Positions 35,358 to 46,964 of a stretch of DNA of 64,000 bases are shown here, in pieces. The notes under the pieces were generated by a model. The model saw only the letters and a list, made by a program, of their open reading frames with translations, was not told the origin of the DNA and did no database searches. The stretch is from the NCBI GenBank assembly GCA_002794735.1, contig NBAZ01000033.1, positions 1 to 64,000 of the forward strand. Reading direction: 5' to 3'. A program made the position numbers and the translations under genes. Each line of letters begins with the position of its first letter. Positions within the stretch are counted from its first letter, which is position 1. Source of the stretch: Pyrrhoderma lamaoense (lineage: Eukaryota; Basidiomycota; Agaricomycetes; Hymenochaetales; Hymenochaetaceae).

Positions 35358-38300
35358 CAGGACTTTTGGACATCATAGAGTAGATTGTTCAGACTCACTT
35401 ATAGCCAATCACTGGTGGTAATATCCAACAACTATTGGTAAAAGCCATCATCTGGTAATAAGTTATAACTACACTTGAAGTACAATACCTGTGCTCAGTC
35501 AAGATTGTTGTCAGCTGGCAAGGGTGTTGCTTTAAGGGTATCTGTATTGTGGTAGAACATCTAGCTTTCTCTAACATCGTTACTTGTTCTCTATTGCTGT
35601 ACAGTGATGAGACTACTTCTATACTCTCCAAGAAGGACCACGTTATCGTACTACGAGTTATTGCATTGGCATTGTTTAGGTTGAATCAATACCTTGGTCG
35701 ACACCTTGTGTGATTACCCTTTTGTCACAATCTACTTGTAGTGTCCTCGGCACTTGGCACGACAACTTCAAGACCCCCTACCTTGAAGAAGCACCAACTG
35801 CTCGTTAGCTTTAACCGGACTAGGTGTCTATTTAGTCTGATCAACTACTCAGTACACTGCTAGCCCACCCCTTTTGGTGAAAGAATTAGAGTTGCTTTAT
35901 CTGGGTTATCAAACCTCTATTACTAAGGTTGTAGATTGCACTGATCCCTTAGTTTTAAGGAAACCATAACATTAACTTTGCAATAACAGACATCGGCACA
36001 GATGAAGTAATCATGGGCATTGACTGGCTTCGTTACCACAACCCAGACATTAACTGGAGAGAAGGACAAATACAGTTCAAACAATGCCCTTCAGACTGTA
36101 ATACAAAGCCAAACAAAAGAACTACCTCCAAACAGACTCTCAAAACACAGGCCCAAAAGATGAATCTGAACAAGGTTACAGTGGAAGCAGCTGAAGAAGA
36201 GAAAGAAGAAGAAGGGATGGATTGGGAAAGGAGGCCACTGATGATGAAGAGGATAAGAATGCAGGAAAAGGAGGAGGAGATGGAGCTGGAATGGTTTGAA
36301 GAAGAGGAAGGAGACAAGTTCTTTACCCCCAGTAGCGAGAAGGTCACTCTCAAATTGGCTGCAACTTACACATATGCACAGACAATAGCACAACAACAAG
36401 GACCAAAGGCTGCAAGCAAGATCCCAGAAGAGTTCAAAGCCTTTGTAAATGTATTTTCTAAACAAGCATTGGAGCAAATGCCAGTGTCAAAACCATATGA
36501 CCACAGTATCAACCTTGTACCAGGTGCAACACCCTCGTTCTCTAAAGTATATCCACTAGCACCCAATGAAAGCAAAGCAATGAACGAGTACTTGAGAGAA
36601 AACCTGGCAAAAGGCTACATCAGACCATCAAAATCACCAGCAGCAGCCCCAGTATTCTTTGTTAAAAAGAAGGATGGTTCACTACATCTTGTTGTTGACT
36701 ATAGAAAATTGAACGTGATCACAATCAAAAACCACTATCCATTGCCGCTCACACAGACTTTAGTAAACCACTTAGCTAAAGCACAAGTATTCTCTAAGTT
36801 AGATTTACGATGGGGATACAATAACATTCGCATTAAAGAAGGAGACCAGTGGAAAGCAGCGTTTAGAACACCACAAGGACTTTATGAACCAATGGTGATG
36901 AACTTCGGTCTAACAAATGCCCCAGCTACATTTCAACACATGATGGACAACTTCTTTAAAGACCTTGAAGGAGTCTATGTAGTGATATACTTAGACAATA
37001 TCTTGATCTTTTCTCCAGACTACCAGAGTCATATGATGCATGTTAAAGAAGTATTACAGCGATTACAAGAGAACGGCCTGTTTTGTAAACCAGAAAAATG
37101 TGAGTTCTACAAGAAGCAAGTAGAGTTTCTGGGCATGATAATCTCTAAAGAACACATACAGATGGACCCTGCTAAAGTTGAAGCAGTACTAAAATGGCCT
37201 ACCCCCAAGAAACTTAAAGAACTACAAGTGTTTTTGGGGTTTGCCAACTTCTATCGTCGTTTCATACTCAACTTTTTGCATGAAGTAAACCCATTAACTT
37301 GACTAATGTGCAAAAACACAGTATGGCAGTGGGAGAAAAAACAAGAACAGGCTTTTCAGATGCTAAAACAGGCGTTCACCTCCGCACCAATATTAGCAAT
37401 GGCAGATCTTACACAACCGTTTATTGTTGAATGTGATGCATCAGACTATGCAACAGGGGCAGTACTATCACAAAAAGGGACTGATGGAAAAGTACACCCA
37501 ATTGCCTTCTACTCACGGATGCTAAATGAAGCAGAACAAAACTATGAGATTTATGATAAAGAACTACTTGCTATCATTCGTGCACTAGAAGAGTGGAGAC
37601 ACTATTTAGAAGGGGGAGAACACTCAGTACAGATTATCTCAGACCATAAAAATCTCCTCTACTTCTCCACATCCAGAACACTGACATGACGACAAGTGAG
37701 ATGGAGCCTGTTTTTAAGCCGCTTTAACTATGAGATCATACATCGACCGGGAAGACTGGGAGGAAAACCAGATGCGTTGTCAAGAATGCCTCATTTGCAA
37801 CCCAAAGAAGCCAACAACCAAAGCAAAGTACTAATTGATCCCAAAGTACTAAAAGTTAAAGCGTTATGACGAGGCATGACACAGATTGAAGGTGATAAAG
37901 AACTGTTGAAAGAGATAAGGGAGGAAATGAGAGTGGAAGAAGGATTAGCAGAATCATTAGGAAGGATTGAGGAGATAGGGCCAAGGGCACTGAGGAAAGG
38001 AATAGAAGAATGGAACACGGAAGATGGTCTTATACTGTTTAGAGGGAAGATTTACGTACCTAAAAAGGAGGAACTACATCGTAAGGTAGTACAAGCACAC
38101 CATGACTCACTTGCAGCAGGTCACCCAGGGAAATGGAAGACATACGAATTAGTATCACGAAACTACTGGTGGCCAGGAATGCTAAGTTTTGTGGAACGAT
38201 ATGTGCAAGGATGTCATACTTGTCAATCTACAAAGAACTTTACCCGGAAGGAACATGGTCCACTGATGCCCAATCCAGTAGCAAATCAACCATGGAAGGA

Positions 38301-39382
38301 AGTATTATGCAATTTAATAACACAACTTCCAAAGTCCAAAGATTACAATGCAATACTCATGGTTGTAGACCGTTTTTCTAAACAAGTGCACTTCATCCCA
38401 ACAACCTCAGATATAACCTCAGAATGAGTGGCAGAACTATACTTGGACAATGTCTGGAAACACCACGGCACTCCAAAACAAATCATATCAGATCGAGGGT
38501 CAACATTTATCTCACGTTTTATGAGGACACTATTAGAACATATTGGAGTTAAAAGTTCTTTCTCTATGGCCTACCACCCTCAAACAGATGGACAGACAGA
38601 GAGAGTTAACCAGACCCTGGAGCAATACTTGCATGCATACATTGACACAAGACAGGAGAAATGGGCTTCATTACTTGCAACTGCAGAGTTTGCATACAAT
38701 AACTGGAAACACAGTGCTACTAAAGAGTCACCATTCTACTTAAACTATGGCTTTAACCCAGAATTCCAAATTCTAGACCTTCCACCCTCAAATCTACCCA
38801 CAGTAGAACAACAGTTAATGGAATTAACACAAGCTCATAAAGAAGCAGAGGCAGCTCTCGAGGTCACAGCTCAATGGATGAAACAACAGTATGACCAACA
38901 CATAGCAGAAGCTCCACAACTTCAAATTGGAGATCTAGTATGGCTGGATGCAAGTAATATTCATCTTACAGGCACACGCAAGTTAAACCCAAGACGACAT
39001 GGACCATACAAAGTTATTGAGCAAATTAACAATCTAGCATACAAGCTAGAATTACCAGAATCAATGCACATACACCCAGTTTTCCATGTTTCTCTACTCT
39101 ACCCAGCACACCAGGACACAATAGAAGGACGAATTCCACCAGAGCCAGACCCAATTGAGATTGAAGGAGAAGAAGAATATGAGGTTGAAAAATTTTTAGA
39201 TGTATGGAAAAAAAGACATTGCCTCGAGTATCTCGTTAAATGGCAAGGATGGGGTGAAGAAAACAACTTGTGGGAACCCAAAACCCATCTAGCTAATGCC
39301 CCAATTACCCTCCAAAAGTTTTACGAAGAATACCCTACAGCACTGCGCTGATCCAGGTGTATCAGCCATAGAAGGGGAGTGA

Positions 39383-39907
39383 TGTCATGAACAGGACTAA
39401 ATTTCTATTTTCTTTTAAGTCCTCTGTTTACCAATGTTGACGTGTTGTTGACATGTTGTTTATTACTTCCAACCACACATTCTTATTGACTCAGCTTACA
39501 TGACTCATGCATTGCTTACTCATTCTCGCATGACTCATTTATTATTAATTGACTCCACTTTGCAACTGACTCATTCTTTGATTTATCATCCATTATCCAT
39601 TGCTTATTAATCATAGTTTCCACAAGTATATAAACCCGGCAATCTGCGAGAGAACCCCTCACACACTTCATTTTCTGACCATCACCACCATAAGTTAACC
39701 TCTTGTAGAGTTCTCTCACAAGTATGCATATTGTATTAAGTAGTACTCGAATATAACTAACTTGTAGAGTTCTTTTGCAGTGAGACAACAGCTACTGAGT
39801 TACTAGTGGTCTTGAGTGTTAAGACGAACTGTGTCTGACAACTACTGTTATTGCCATGTCAGTGCTTATGTGAGCAATGAGCTCCTCTAACTGCTGCGGT
39901 CATAACA
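39383..39907 (+). repeat. Gypsy-C 3' LTR
   Basis: 525 bp, partner of 31733-32257. It ends GGTCATAACA and is followed by the target duplication CCCAA. Confidence 0.93.
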
Positions 39908-40013
39908 CCCAAGTTTTGACTAAGTCAATATACACTCTGGCCATCAGCTATAATGCCCTGTTAGGATTTCCAAATTTTAGGCTTATCAATAATGATTATA
40001 AAGTGCTTACATC

Positions 40014-40698
40014 ATGTCTAACAACGAGGTCACACAAGGTTCATCAACCAGCCGGGACAGACTCCAAAACATATGCTGTACTTGCTATAGAACAATACAA
40101 GAAATGGAAGAGATATGTAATAATATGGTCATGCAAATAACAAAGGCTTTAATCAAGAACCAGAAGGAAGATTGGAGGTACTACAATAATTACAGATAGT
40201 TTGATATGCATACAAACAATTATCCCTATGATACCACCTTGCATAATATAACAAGGGTACTGACCACCTTTGGTTAGAAGAACTATTTAAAAGTATACCC
40301 CAATCAACCTGAATTACAGGTTTGCTCTGAAGCAATGCTAGGTGCTAGAAGTCATGGAGAACCAATCCTAGTAGTATCCTCAATATGTGTTATACTACAC
40401 AAGCAAGCTTCAGAAGAAATCAAGGAAGCAATTCATAAATCTGTAATCAGAGCTACAGACAAAAGCTTTGCACTACGAGGACCAGGCATAATGACTATAG
40501 ATGAAAAGGAGACAAACCACTTTGCAAAGCAAATACACACACTGTGGAGAGGAATGATACATGAAACTTATAATAATGCTTCTTGTCCAAAATTCAAGAG
40601 AGTAGATTGGATTACTCTTAACATAACTCGATCAGCAACACCTCCAGTAATACCACAACGAGAAAGTTCTCCATTACCAGTCATGCCTAATAGGGAAC
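40014..40698 (+). pseudogene. Unidentified decaying reading frame interrupted by a solo LTR
   Basis: A discontinuous frame reads MSNNEVTQGSSTSRDRL, then ITKALIKNQKEDWRYY. After stops it continues as 40335-40698, which includes AMLGARSHGEPILVVSS, ASEEIKEAIHKSVIRATD and ETNHFAKQIHTLWRGMIHE, with a Pro-rich end. It is interrupted at 40699 by a gypsy-A solo LTR. I do not recognise the family. Its look (basic and helical, then Pro-rich) would fit a Gag-like protein. It lies between the two parts of the Harbinger Myb-like gene, so it belongs to a further inserted element. Confidence 0.4.
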
Positions 40699-41010
40699 TG
40701 TCAGCGACCAGCAGAGCCTCTACTTGATAAGTACTAAGTGTGAGCAACACAAAGTGGGGAACAAGTGTATTGAGGTACTGGGATAAGACAAGAACAAAGC
40801 TAAGTTATACATGAGCTATTAAGCAGCCTTATATATCTAATAATCTTGGGAAAAGTATAAGGTAATAACTATGTAGCACCCGATCACCTGACTCCCAGTG
40901 ACTAAGCCAATCACATGACAACTGGTAACCCTCTTAGTAACCATTTACATGATAGAAGAGAAATAATAAGAAAAAATGAAAAAACTACAAGTTTGTTTCC
41001 GTTCATGACA
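40699..41010 (-). repeat. Gypsy-A solo LTR
   Basis: A 312-bp minus-oriented LTR (TGTCAGCGACC ... TTCATGACA) flanked by GGAAC (40694-40698) and GGAAT (41011-41015), a target duplication with one C-to-T difference. It has no internal region. Confidence 0.9.
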
Positions 41011-41717
41011 GGAATGCCCTATACTACCACACATTAATACTATTTCTCCAAGAGAAGAATGAGATAGAAACAATCCATCAGCCCATGCTAGAACAAGCAT
41101 TATGTCAAACCATTCACATTATGGATGGTGGACTAGCCATTCCTCTTAGCAAGCCCGAGGCTGGGCTAAGAAGATATTCTCATGCTAGAGTGGGCACACT
41201 GGTCATTTAAATTCCCATGATACGAATATGGTAATTCATGAGTCAGGTGATTGTAATAATGGACGCAGCAACAGATACAGTTATAAACAATATAACAAGC
41301 TTAATGCTTTTGAATGAAGGACGAATTGGACACTTTAATTAGTGTCACAAATTGCTGGAGACATGGATACAAGTGCCACAAATGAAATGTGCCACAATGG
41401 TACCACACTAGGTGCCACAGATTAAATATAATAATAGTATTTTTCAATGATTAAATAGGTAATTAGTTCACATATAGTAGATGTATATAAAGAGGTTGAT
41501 TTTGACCAAGATCTCCTCATTGAAATCAATCTTGTTACAAATCCAAAGACAGCTAATCTGTCTACATCTGATATATCACTACATTTGTCAGTATATCTGG
41601 CTTACAAGTTGTTTCTGTTCTGAACACTGTGATACTAAGTACAAGAGCATCTTATATAATTATGCTTAGTTGTATTATTCCCTTGCTTATACAAGCAGAT
41701 CAATACAGATCTTAACA
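41011..41717 (+). other. Remnant of an unidentified element, possible LTR end
   Basis: The right end TCTTAACA at 41717 abuts Harbinger Myb-like coding sequence, so it is an insertion boundary. A TATA motif (TATATAAA, about 41484) and the CA terminus suggest an LTR in plus orientation. A TGTCAC at 41344 is a candidate left end, but I cannot confirm it. Confidence 0.35.
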
Positions 41718-41718
41718 T

Positions 41719-42228
41719 GCTCTCAATGAGAAAAGCCATGTCATCATATAATGAAAATCTTTTTTTTTGCCATAACTTTGCTTTCAGATGTGTTTTATAT
41801 ACATATAATAAGTGATTGATATAAAAAAATGTTATAATATCACATACCTTAAGATATGCTTCCCAAACTTCTTTTGATACTGTAACACATTGAAAATTTG
41901 AGTCTCATCCAAAACCAAAAGCATCTCAAAGTTTTTTGACCTCCTTATACAAAGTTTTAAGCTGTAAAAAAATAATTTAAATATTGAGTAAAAGAATACA
42001 AGAAAAAACACATACTCTTTGAAATTGTGATTTAATATGGCTTACAGTTTTTGGTGTACCTCCAGAGATAACTTCAGAACCTTTTAATTTTTCAACAATA
42101 GACATATAAGTCTGTGGCTTCCATTCATTTTTAGCTTGTAGTCCATCTTTTTTTGCACTAACTAAAACTTGAACTAAAAGAGTCTCTTGTTCCGAAGTCC
42201 AAATAGCTGTTTTTTGATCAAATGACAT
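41719..42228 (-). pseudogene. Harbinger Myb/SANT-like protein, N-terminal part
   Basis: Starting at an ATG near 42228 the product has IWTSEQETLLVQVLVSAKKD, KNEWKPQTYMSIVEKLKG and GGTPKTVSHIKSQFQR, the pattern of Myb/SANT-like DNA-binding proteins that accompany Harbinger transposases. After an intron it continues (about 41950-41860) LKTLYKEVKKL, FGFG, NFQCVTVSKEVWEAYLK. After another intron (donor GTATGTG at about 41858) it reads SLYDDMAFLIES, where an inserted element ends it at 41717. Stops replace Arg and Trp. Its role was recruitment of the transposase to element ends. Confidence 0.75.
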
Positions 42229-42232
42229 TTTT

Positions 42233-42645
42233 GAAAAAAACAGTAAATTACAACAAAAATGTGGATGTAGACTACAGTATAATATATCTACAAAAGTATA
42301 TAAAAATTAATACTGTAAAGAACAAGAGTCAAAGTTGATGCATGAAGTTAAGGATCAAAATTTCAACAAGTAAAATGATGATGTGGCAAAAAAAATACAA
42401 GGAAAAAAATTAATTTTCTGTTTGTAGCCATAAATTAATAAAAACTCACCAAAAAACCTATCATATCCAATGGAAATCCACACCAACTCAATTTTTTTCA
42501 AAATAGAGAGTTGTTGCCTTAGATAGAGATAAAGGATACCAAATGATGCCCTCTGCCCTAATGTGAAATTGTGATCGCACAAGATAATAATTGCCTTATT
42601 TAGAAGGCTTTACCTCAGATCATGCTTGTACTAAACACACTCTAA
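42233..42645. repeat. Dispersed ~410-bp repeat, copy 2 (upstream of Harbinger Myb gene)
   Basis: Homologous to 16042-16455. Its position just 5' of the Myb-like gene suggests the promoter and outer end of the Harbinger-type element. A terminal inverted repeat was not identified. Confidence 0.55.
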
Positions 42646-43520
42646 AATAAATTAATAGACTTTTTGCAGATCTGATTGACATACTAAATCTGGGTGTCCG
42701 GTCATTTATTGAACCCCCCTTTACACTGTGAAAAAAGAGCACAGATTTAGGACAACATATATATGAAAAATTACAATTATAAAATTACTTTTCTCATTAA
42801 CTACTTTCTATATAACCTTAAATATATGATATATAGATACAAAAATGACTTCATAATTATTTTCATGCTTTAAAAAATTATCTTATTGACTTATCAAGAA
42901 AAAAAAAATGAAAGTGACAGCGAGTGACAAAATTGATCAACTTTCCTAGATTCATATATAATATGTACTAGTTAAGCAAATTTTGCGACTATAAAAAATA
43001 ATATACAATATTGTGACACTGTGTGCCGAAGTATTGAAAGAGGGGTACACTTGGTCTTTATGTATTTTTCTAACATACTTTTATTAGCAAAATTAGTTTA
43101 AAATTAAACAAACTAACTACTAGTAAGTTAAACTATATTCCTAAATTTTTCTGCGCGGTGAATATATGTGATGTGTTGTGTAAAGGCGGATTTTGAAAGA
43201 GGGGCACATGTAGTATGTACAGTATATGGAGAGTTGGCTAAGGCACTATTTACAATTATCTAGCCGACTCTACACAGGACTTGTCAACCTTAGTAGACTA
43301 GTTACCTAATACATTCCTAGATATTTCTACAAGTGCCCCTAAGTCTGCCTAGGTCACTCAAACTACTCTACCTAGAAATTACTAACACGTGGTGAACTGT
43401 GATAAATTTTTCTCCCTTGTTTACTTATACAACCTCCTGAATTTTTACCTTTATGTATTTGATGATGTACTATGCTATACTACAGATTGTGTGTGTGGTT
43501 TGTAATTAAATATAAAACAA
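42646..43520. other. AT-rich junction between mobile-element zone and genes
   Basis: No ORF of note. Two similar phrases, TTGAAAGAGGGG(T/C)ACA at about 43035 and 43195, form a short direct repeat. The rest is AT-rich and unassigned, and includes the probable 3' UTR of the chitinase gene. Confidence 0.4.
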
Positions 43521-45309
43521 TTATACCAATGTTATGGTTGCTGCCGCACTAGAGTGCTGAGAAGTCTTAGCCACGCTTGACGAAGTTGCGTGTACAGCCG
43601 AAGATATATCAGTAGATGTTGCCGAAGCAACGACTACGCTGTCGTTCGAGTGCACAGCAGCAGAAGCAGCTTGTAGGTCTGTGCAAGGACCGTCATCAGT
43701 CCAATCACCTGCAGCTCCTATTTAATCAGGTTTAGTCATTATTCTTATTGAAGAAAGAAAAGGGGTACGCACCACCCGGCTGGTCAGCTTCAGACCACCA
43801 CTTTGCGGTCCAAAGATGACCATTGAAAGTTACTTGAGATCCTCCTTCATACTAGATTTATTTTCTTAGTAAAACATAACCCTCAAAGTAACGAACACTC
43901 ACAGCAATAGCACTAGACCAGGCAGGTATTCCGGCACAGTTTCCTGTAGATGGAGTAGAGGTAGTAGTACTTGTGGACGTAGATGTAGTCGTGGTTGTTG
44001 TAGAAGGGGGAACTGTCGTTGAGGAGGAGCTCGAACTAGTGCTTGTGCTTGACTGCGACGACGAGCTAGTCGGTGCCGAAGTCCCACCGGTCAGAGCACT
44101 CTTGATCGCAACATCATACCTGTTGTTCGCGTATGCCTGACTCGCGTCCCACATCATGACACCACCGAAGCTAGAAAATTGTGCCTTCGTCGACTGAACA
44201 ATACTTCCAAGGGTTGCAGCGTCAACGAAACCAGATCCAGCAGCAGTACTCGAGGCTGGAGCACCGATGTAAACCTTTACATTAGGGTTAGGGGAAGTAT
44301 TGTGCGCCCAATCATCCCATTGCTGGAAGTTCCATGCATTCGGGTTGTTGAAGTTCTGCAAGCCACAGAAGTTGTTATCTGGATGGTATAGTCATACATA
44401 TAGTTTAGTAGCTATAAAGGTCTCGGCAATTTATTAGCTCACAGAATTGGACGTAAACTGCATCAAATCCGACCGCATTGATCACGGCTCCGAGATTGGC
44501 ATCGGGGAAGGGGCACTGGGGGGCCGCGGTGATAAAGTAGCTCTTACTTGCAGTGGAAGCGTGGCTTCTGATTCGTGTGACAAATGCCGCATATCCAGTT
44601 GAGCCCCCACCTTCGATGTCAAGATCTATGCCATCAAGGACGGCCGAACCAAAGGGTCGTGTGTCACTGGTCCCACCAAGGAAGATGTTCCAGATCGTGT
44701 CCGCGAACGTTTCGGCCTCAGAGTCAGAAGTGAAAGAGACAGCACCCGTTGCCCCACCGATACTAAGAGTGACTATCTTCCCCGCCGCTTGACAAGCTTC
44801 GATGTCACTCGCAAGTGAACTACAGTTGGGTAATTGGGTCCCAGGGAAGGTTGCATTATCATTATCATTACAGATCTGAAAGATAGATCAGTACCCTATA
44901 AGAGAACTTTATTTTAACAAGGCATACATTCGCAAGATCAATTGAAGGAAGTCCTCCTTCACCAAAAGCTTCTGTAAGAAAAGCAACAGGAAAGGTGTTT
45001 GTTACACTGTCAGAGGTGCAATAGAAGCCAAGTGGCTTCTGCCAGTTTGCAACATCATTTGTATGGGTAGCACCATACGAATTCTGGCCCCAATAACTTG
45101 AAATTTGTCAATAAAGGTCAATCGAAGAATTGAAGGAACAATTGTTGAAAAAACGCACAGGACCAACTGAAAGAAGCTTTACGTAAGTAGAGATGATAAT
45201 GGCTGATAAGAGAGTTACTTACATTATCATTCCGTGTTATATCAAAACTGGCAGCAGTAGTAAGGAGAGAAGCAAAGAAAAGAGTGGTAAACGAGAGCGT
45301 AGATAGCAT
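43521..45309 (-). CDS. Secreted GH18 chitinase with C-terminal CBM5/12
   Basis: Exons on the minus strand: 45309-45223, 45166-45159, 45096-44928, 44875-44443, 44378-43903, 43851-43773, 43717-43521. Together these are 1449 bp, 482 aa. All introns are GT-AG, 51-64 bp. A signal peptide ([20 protein letters not shown]) is followed by the class III GH18 fold: [18 protein letters not shown], and the catalytic [11 protein letters not shown] (DxxDxDxE intact, Glu as acid), [17 protein letters not shown] long Ser/Thr-rich linker follows, then a chitin-binding module (WSSAIAYEGG...[16 protein letters not shown]) and a Ser/Ala-rich tail that could be a wall-anchoring region. It hydrolyses chitin outside the cell, in wall remodelling or nutrition. 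An 8-nt exon is needed to complete the YWGQ motif. The start is the first ATG in frame. Confidence 0.92.
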
Positions 45310-46004
45310 GACAGACGACAGAAGAGCCAATAAACTTAAGGGAAGCTGTAGAGGATTCCAAAATCCTTAGAGAGTATGCCATTATCCTGAAGGATTTTAT
45401 ATGCTGAAAGACAAGCATCAGAGCTGGCAGGAACATTTTAGTTCGTATGCAAGTAAGGCAAGCAAGAAACAAAAGAGGACATTGAATCATGCGGAAATAG
45501 AAAGATAAGACAGATAGACACATAGGGAGACCTGTGGTTCTGGCAGGGTTGTCCGCAGTGACGATAAAAGCTGCTGTTAGTATCATAAGTATGTATAGCT
45601 ATGTCAAAGACATCGTGACGTGGCGGCCTTGATCTCGGAGGCAGAGAGTTAAGGAAGCATGAGGAGATCATAAGCGTTCATGCAGGGACTACTAATAGCA
45701 GTAGACGTGGCATTCAAAATACTACCACAGTGACAAAAGTCTTTCATTATCGCCTCTATTCTCACAATCCGATACATCCAGGTTTGCATTCAATCGAGAG
45801 CTATAAACTGAACTGAGTTATAAAAGTAACGTTGCGCTTAACTGCTAAATTTGCTGACGGACACTTTTAGTAACGCACGTAACGTGGTAAGGTGAAATCA
45901 TGAGTCAGCATGAGACTTTGTGCTGACTGAGAACTTTCACACGCAATAGCTTATATTGGCAAAGCTTCGTTTTCGCCTTGGACATCTTTCACCCCTCAAG
46001 AACA
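45310..46004. other. Divergent intergenic region between chitinase and RPL10
   Basis: Shared upstream region of two head-to-head genes. No supported ORF. Pyrimidine-rich tracts near the RPL10 side (about 45960-46000: TTTCGCC, CATCTTTCACCCC) fit a housekeeping promoter and 5' UTR. Confidence 0.5.
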
Positions 46005-46154
46005 ATGTGAGTATGCCCTTTTGATTCACTAGTCTGCCTTCCAAACGCCTCAAACGGATACTGGAATGCCGTTTGTACTTATAAAACTGTTGCAACATGG
46101 CAAATTTGGGTTGGATTGGATGGATGACTCTTAGCTCAATTGGATGAGATGTAG

Positions 46155-46964
<810 letters not shown>

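Larger units (their letters stand above)
34211..35971 (+). repeat. TGTTAC repeat family, copy E (best copy, ORF-bearing)
   Basis: A 1761-bp unit from TGTTACGGGATTGG to AACCATAACA, with a perfect 5-bp target duplication TTAAC (34206-34210, 35972-35976). Excising it with one TTAAC rejoins the gypsy-C protease in frame (TVN|FAITDIG), which fixes the boundaries. Order inside: 281-codon ORF (34328-35173), TATA box TATAAAAG (35350-35357), then ~615 bp without a sense ORF. TG..CA ends, 5-bp duplication and a single promoter are LTR features, so this is best read as a solo LTR of a retrotransposon whose interior is not in the window. Confidence 0.88.
33869..39351 (+). pseudogene. Gypsy-C pol, split by repeat copy E
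   Basis: Protease lies before the insertion with MINSGASTSFL, in which the catalytic Asp is Asn. After the insertion it resumes at EVIMGIDWLRYHNPDINW. RT (36630-37270) has [13 protein letters not shown], but YLDNIL replaces YLDDIL (37000). RNase H has IYDKELLAIIRALEEW. Integrase has HHDSLAAGHPG...CHTCQSTK, then MAYHPQTDGQTERVNQT (about 38570). The chromodomain is EYLVKWQGWGEENNLWEP, ending at 39351. Stops at 34118, 37300, 37687, 37867 and 38425 are all TGA. Both catalytic replacements are G-to-A type changes. Inactive. Confidence 0.92.
31733..39907 (+). mobile_element. Gypsy-C: Ty3/gypsy chromovirus with nested insertion
   Basis: LTRs of 525 bp (31733-32257, 39383-39907) start TGTCA(C/T)GAACAG and end CATAACA or CGTAACA. 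A perfect target duplication CCCAA flanks it (31728-31732, 39908-39912). Purine tract AGAAGGGGAGTGA precedes the 3' LTR. Removing repeat copy E leaves about 6.4 kb. The LTRs differ at roughly 20-30 sites, nearly all transitions, so it is older than gypsy-B. It is inserted in a Harbinger-type element. Confidence 0.95.

Noticed and set aside
43570..43720. The last chitinase exon considered as a separate gene
   Set aside because: Splice sites and phase join it precisely to the chitin-binding module ([14 protein letters not shown]).
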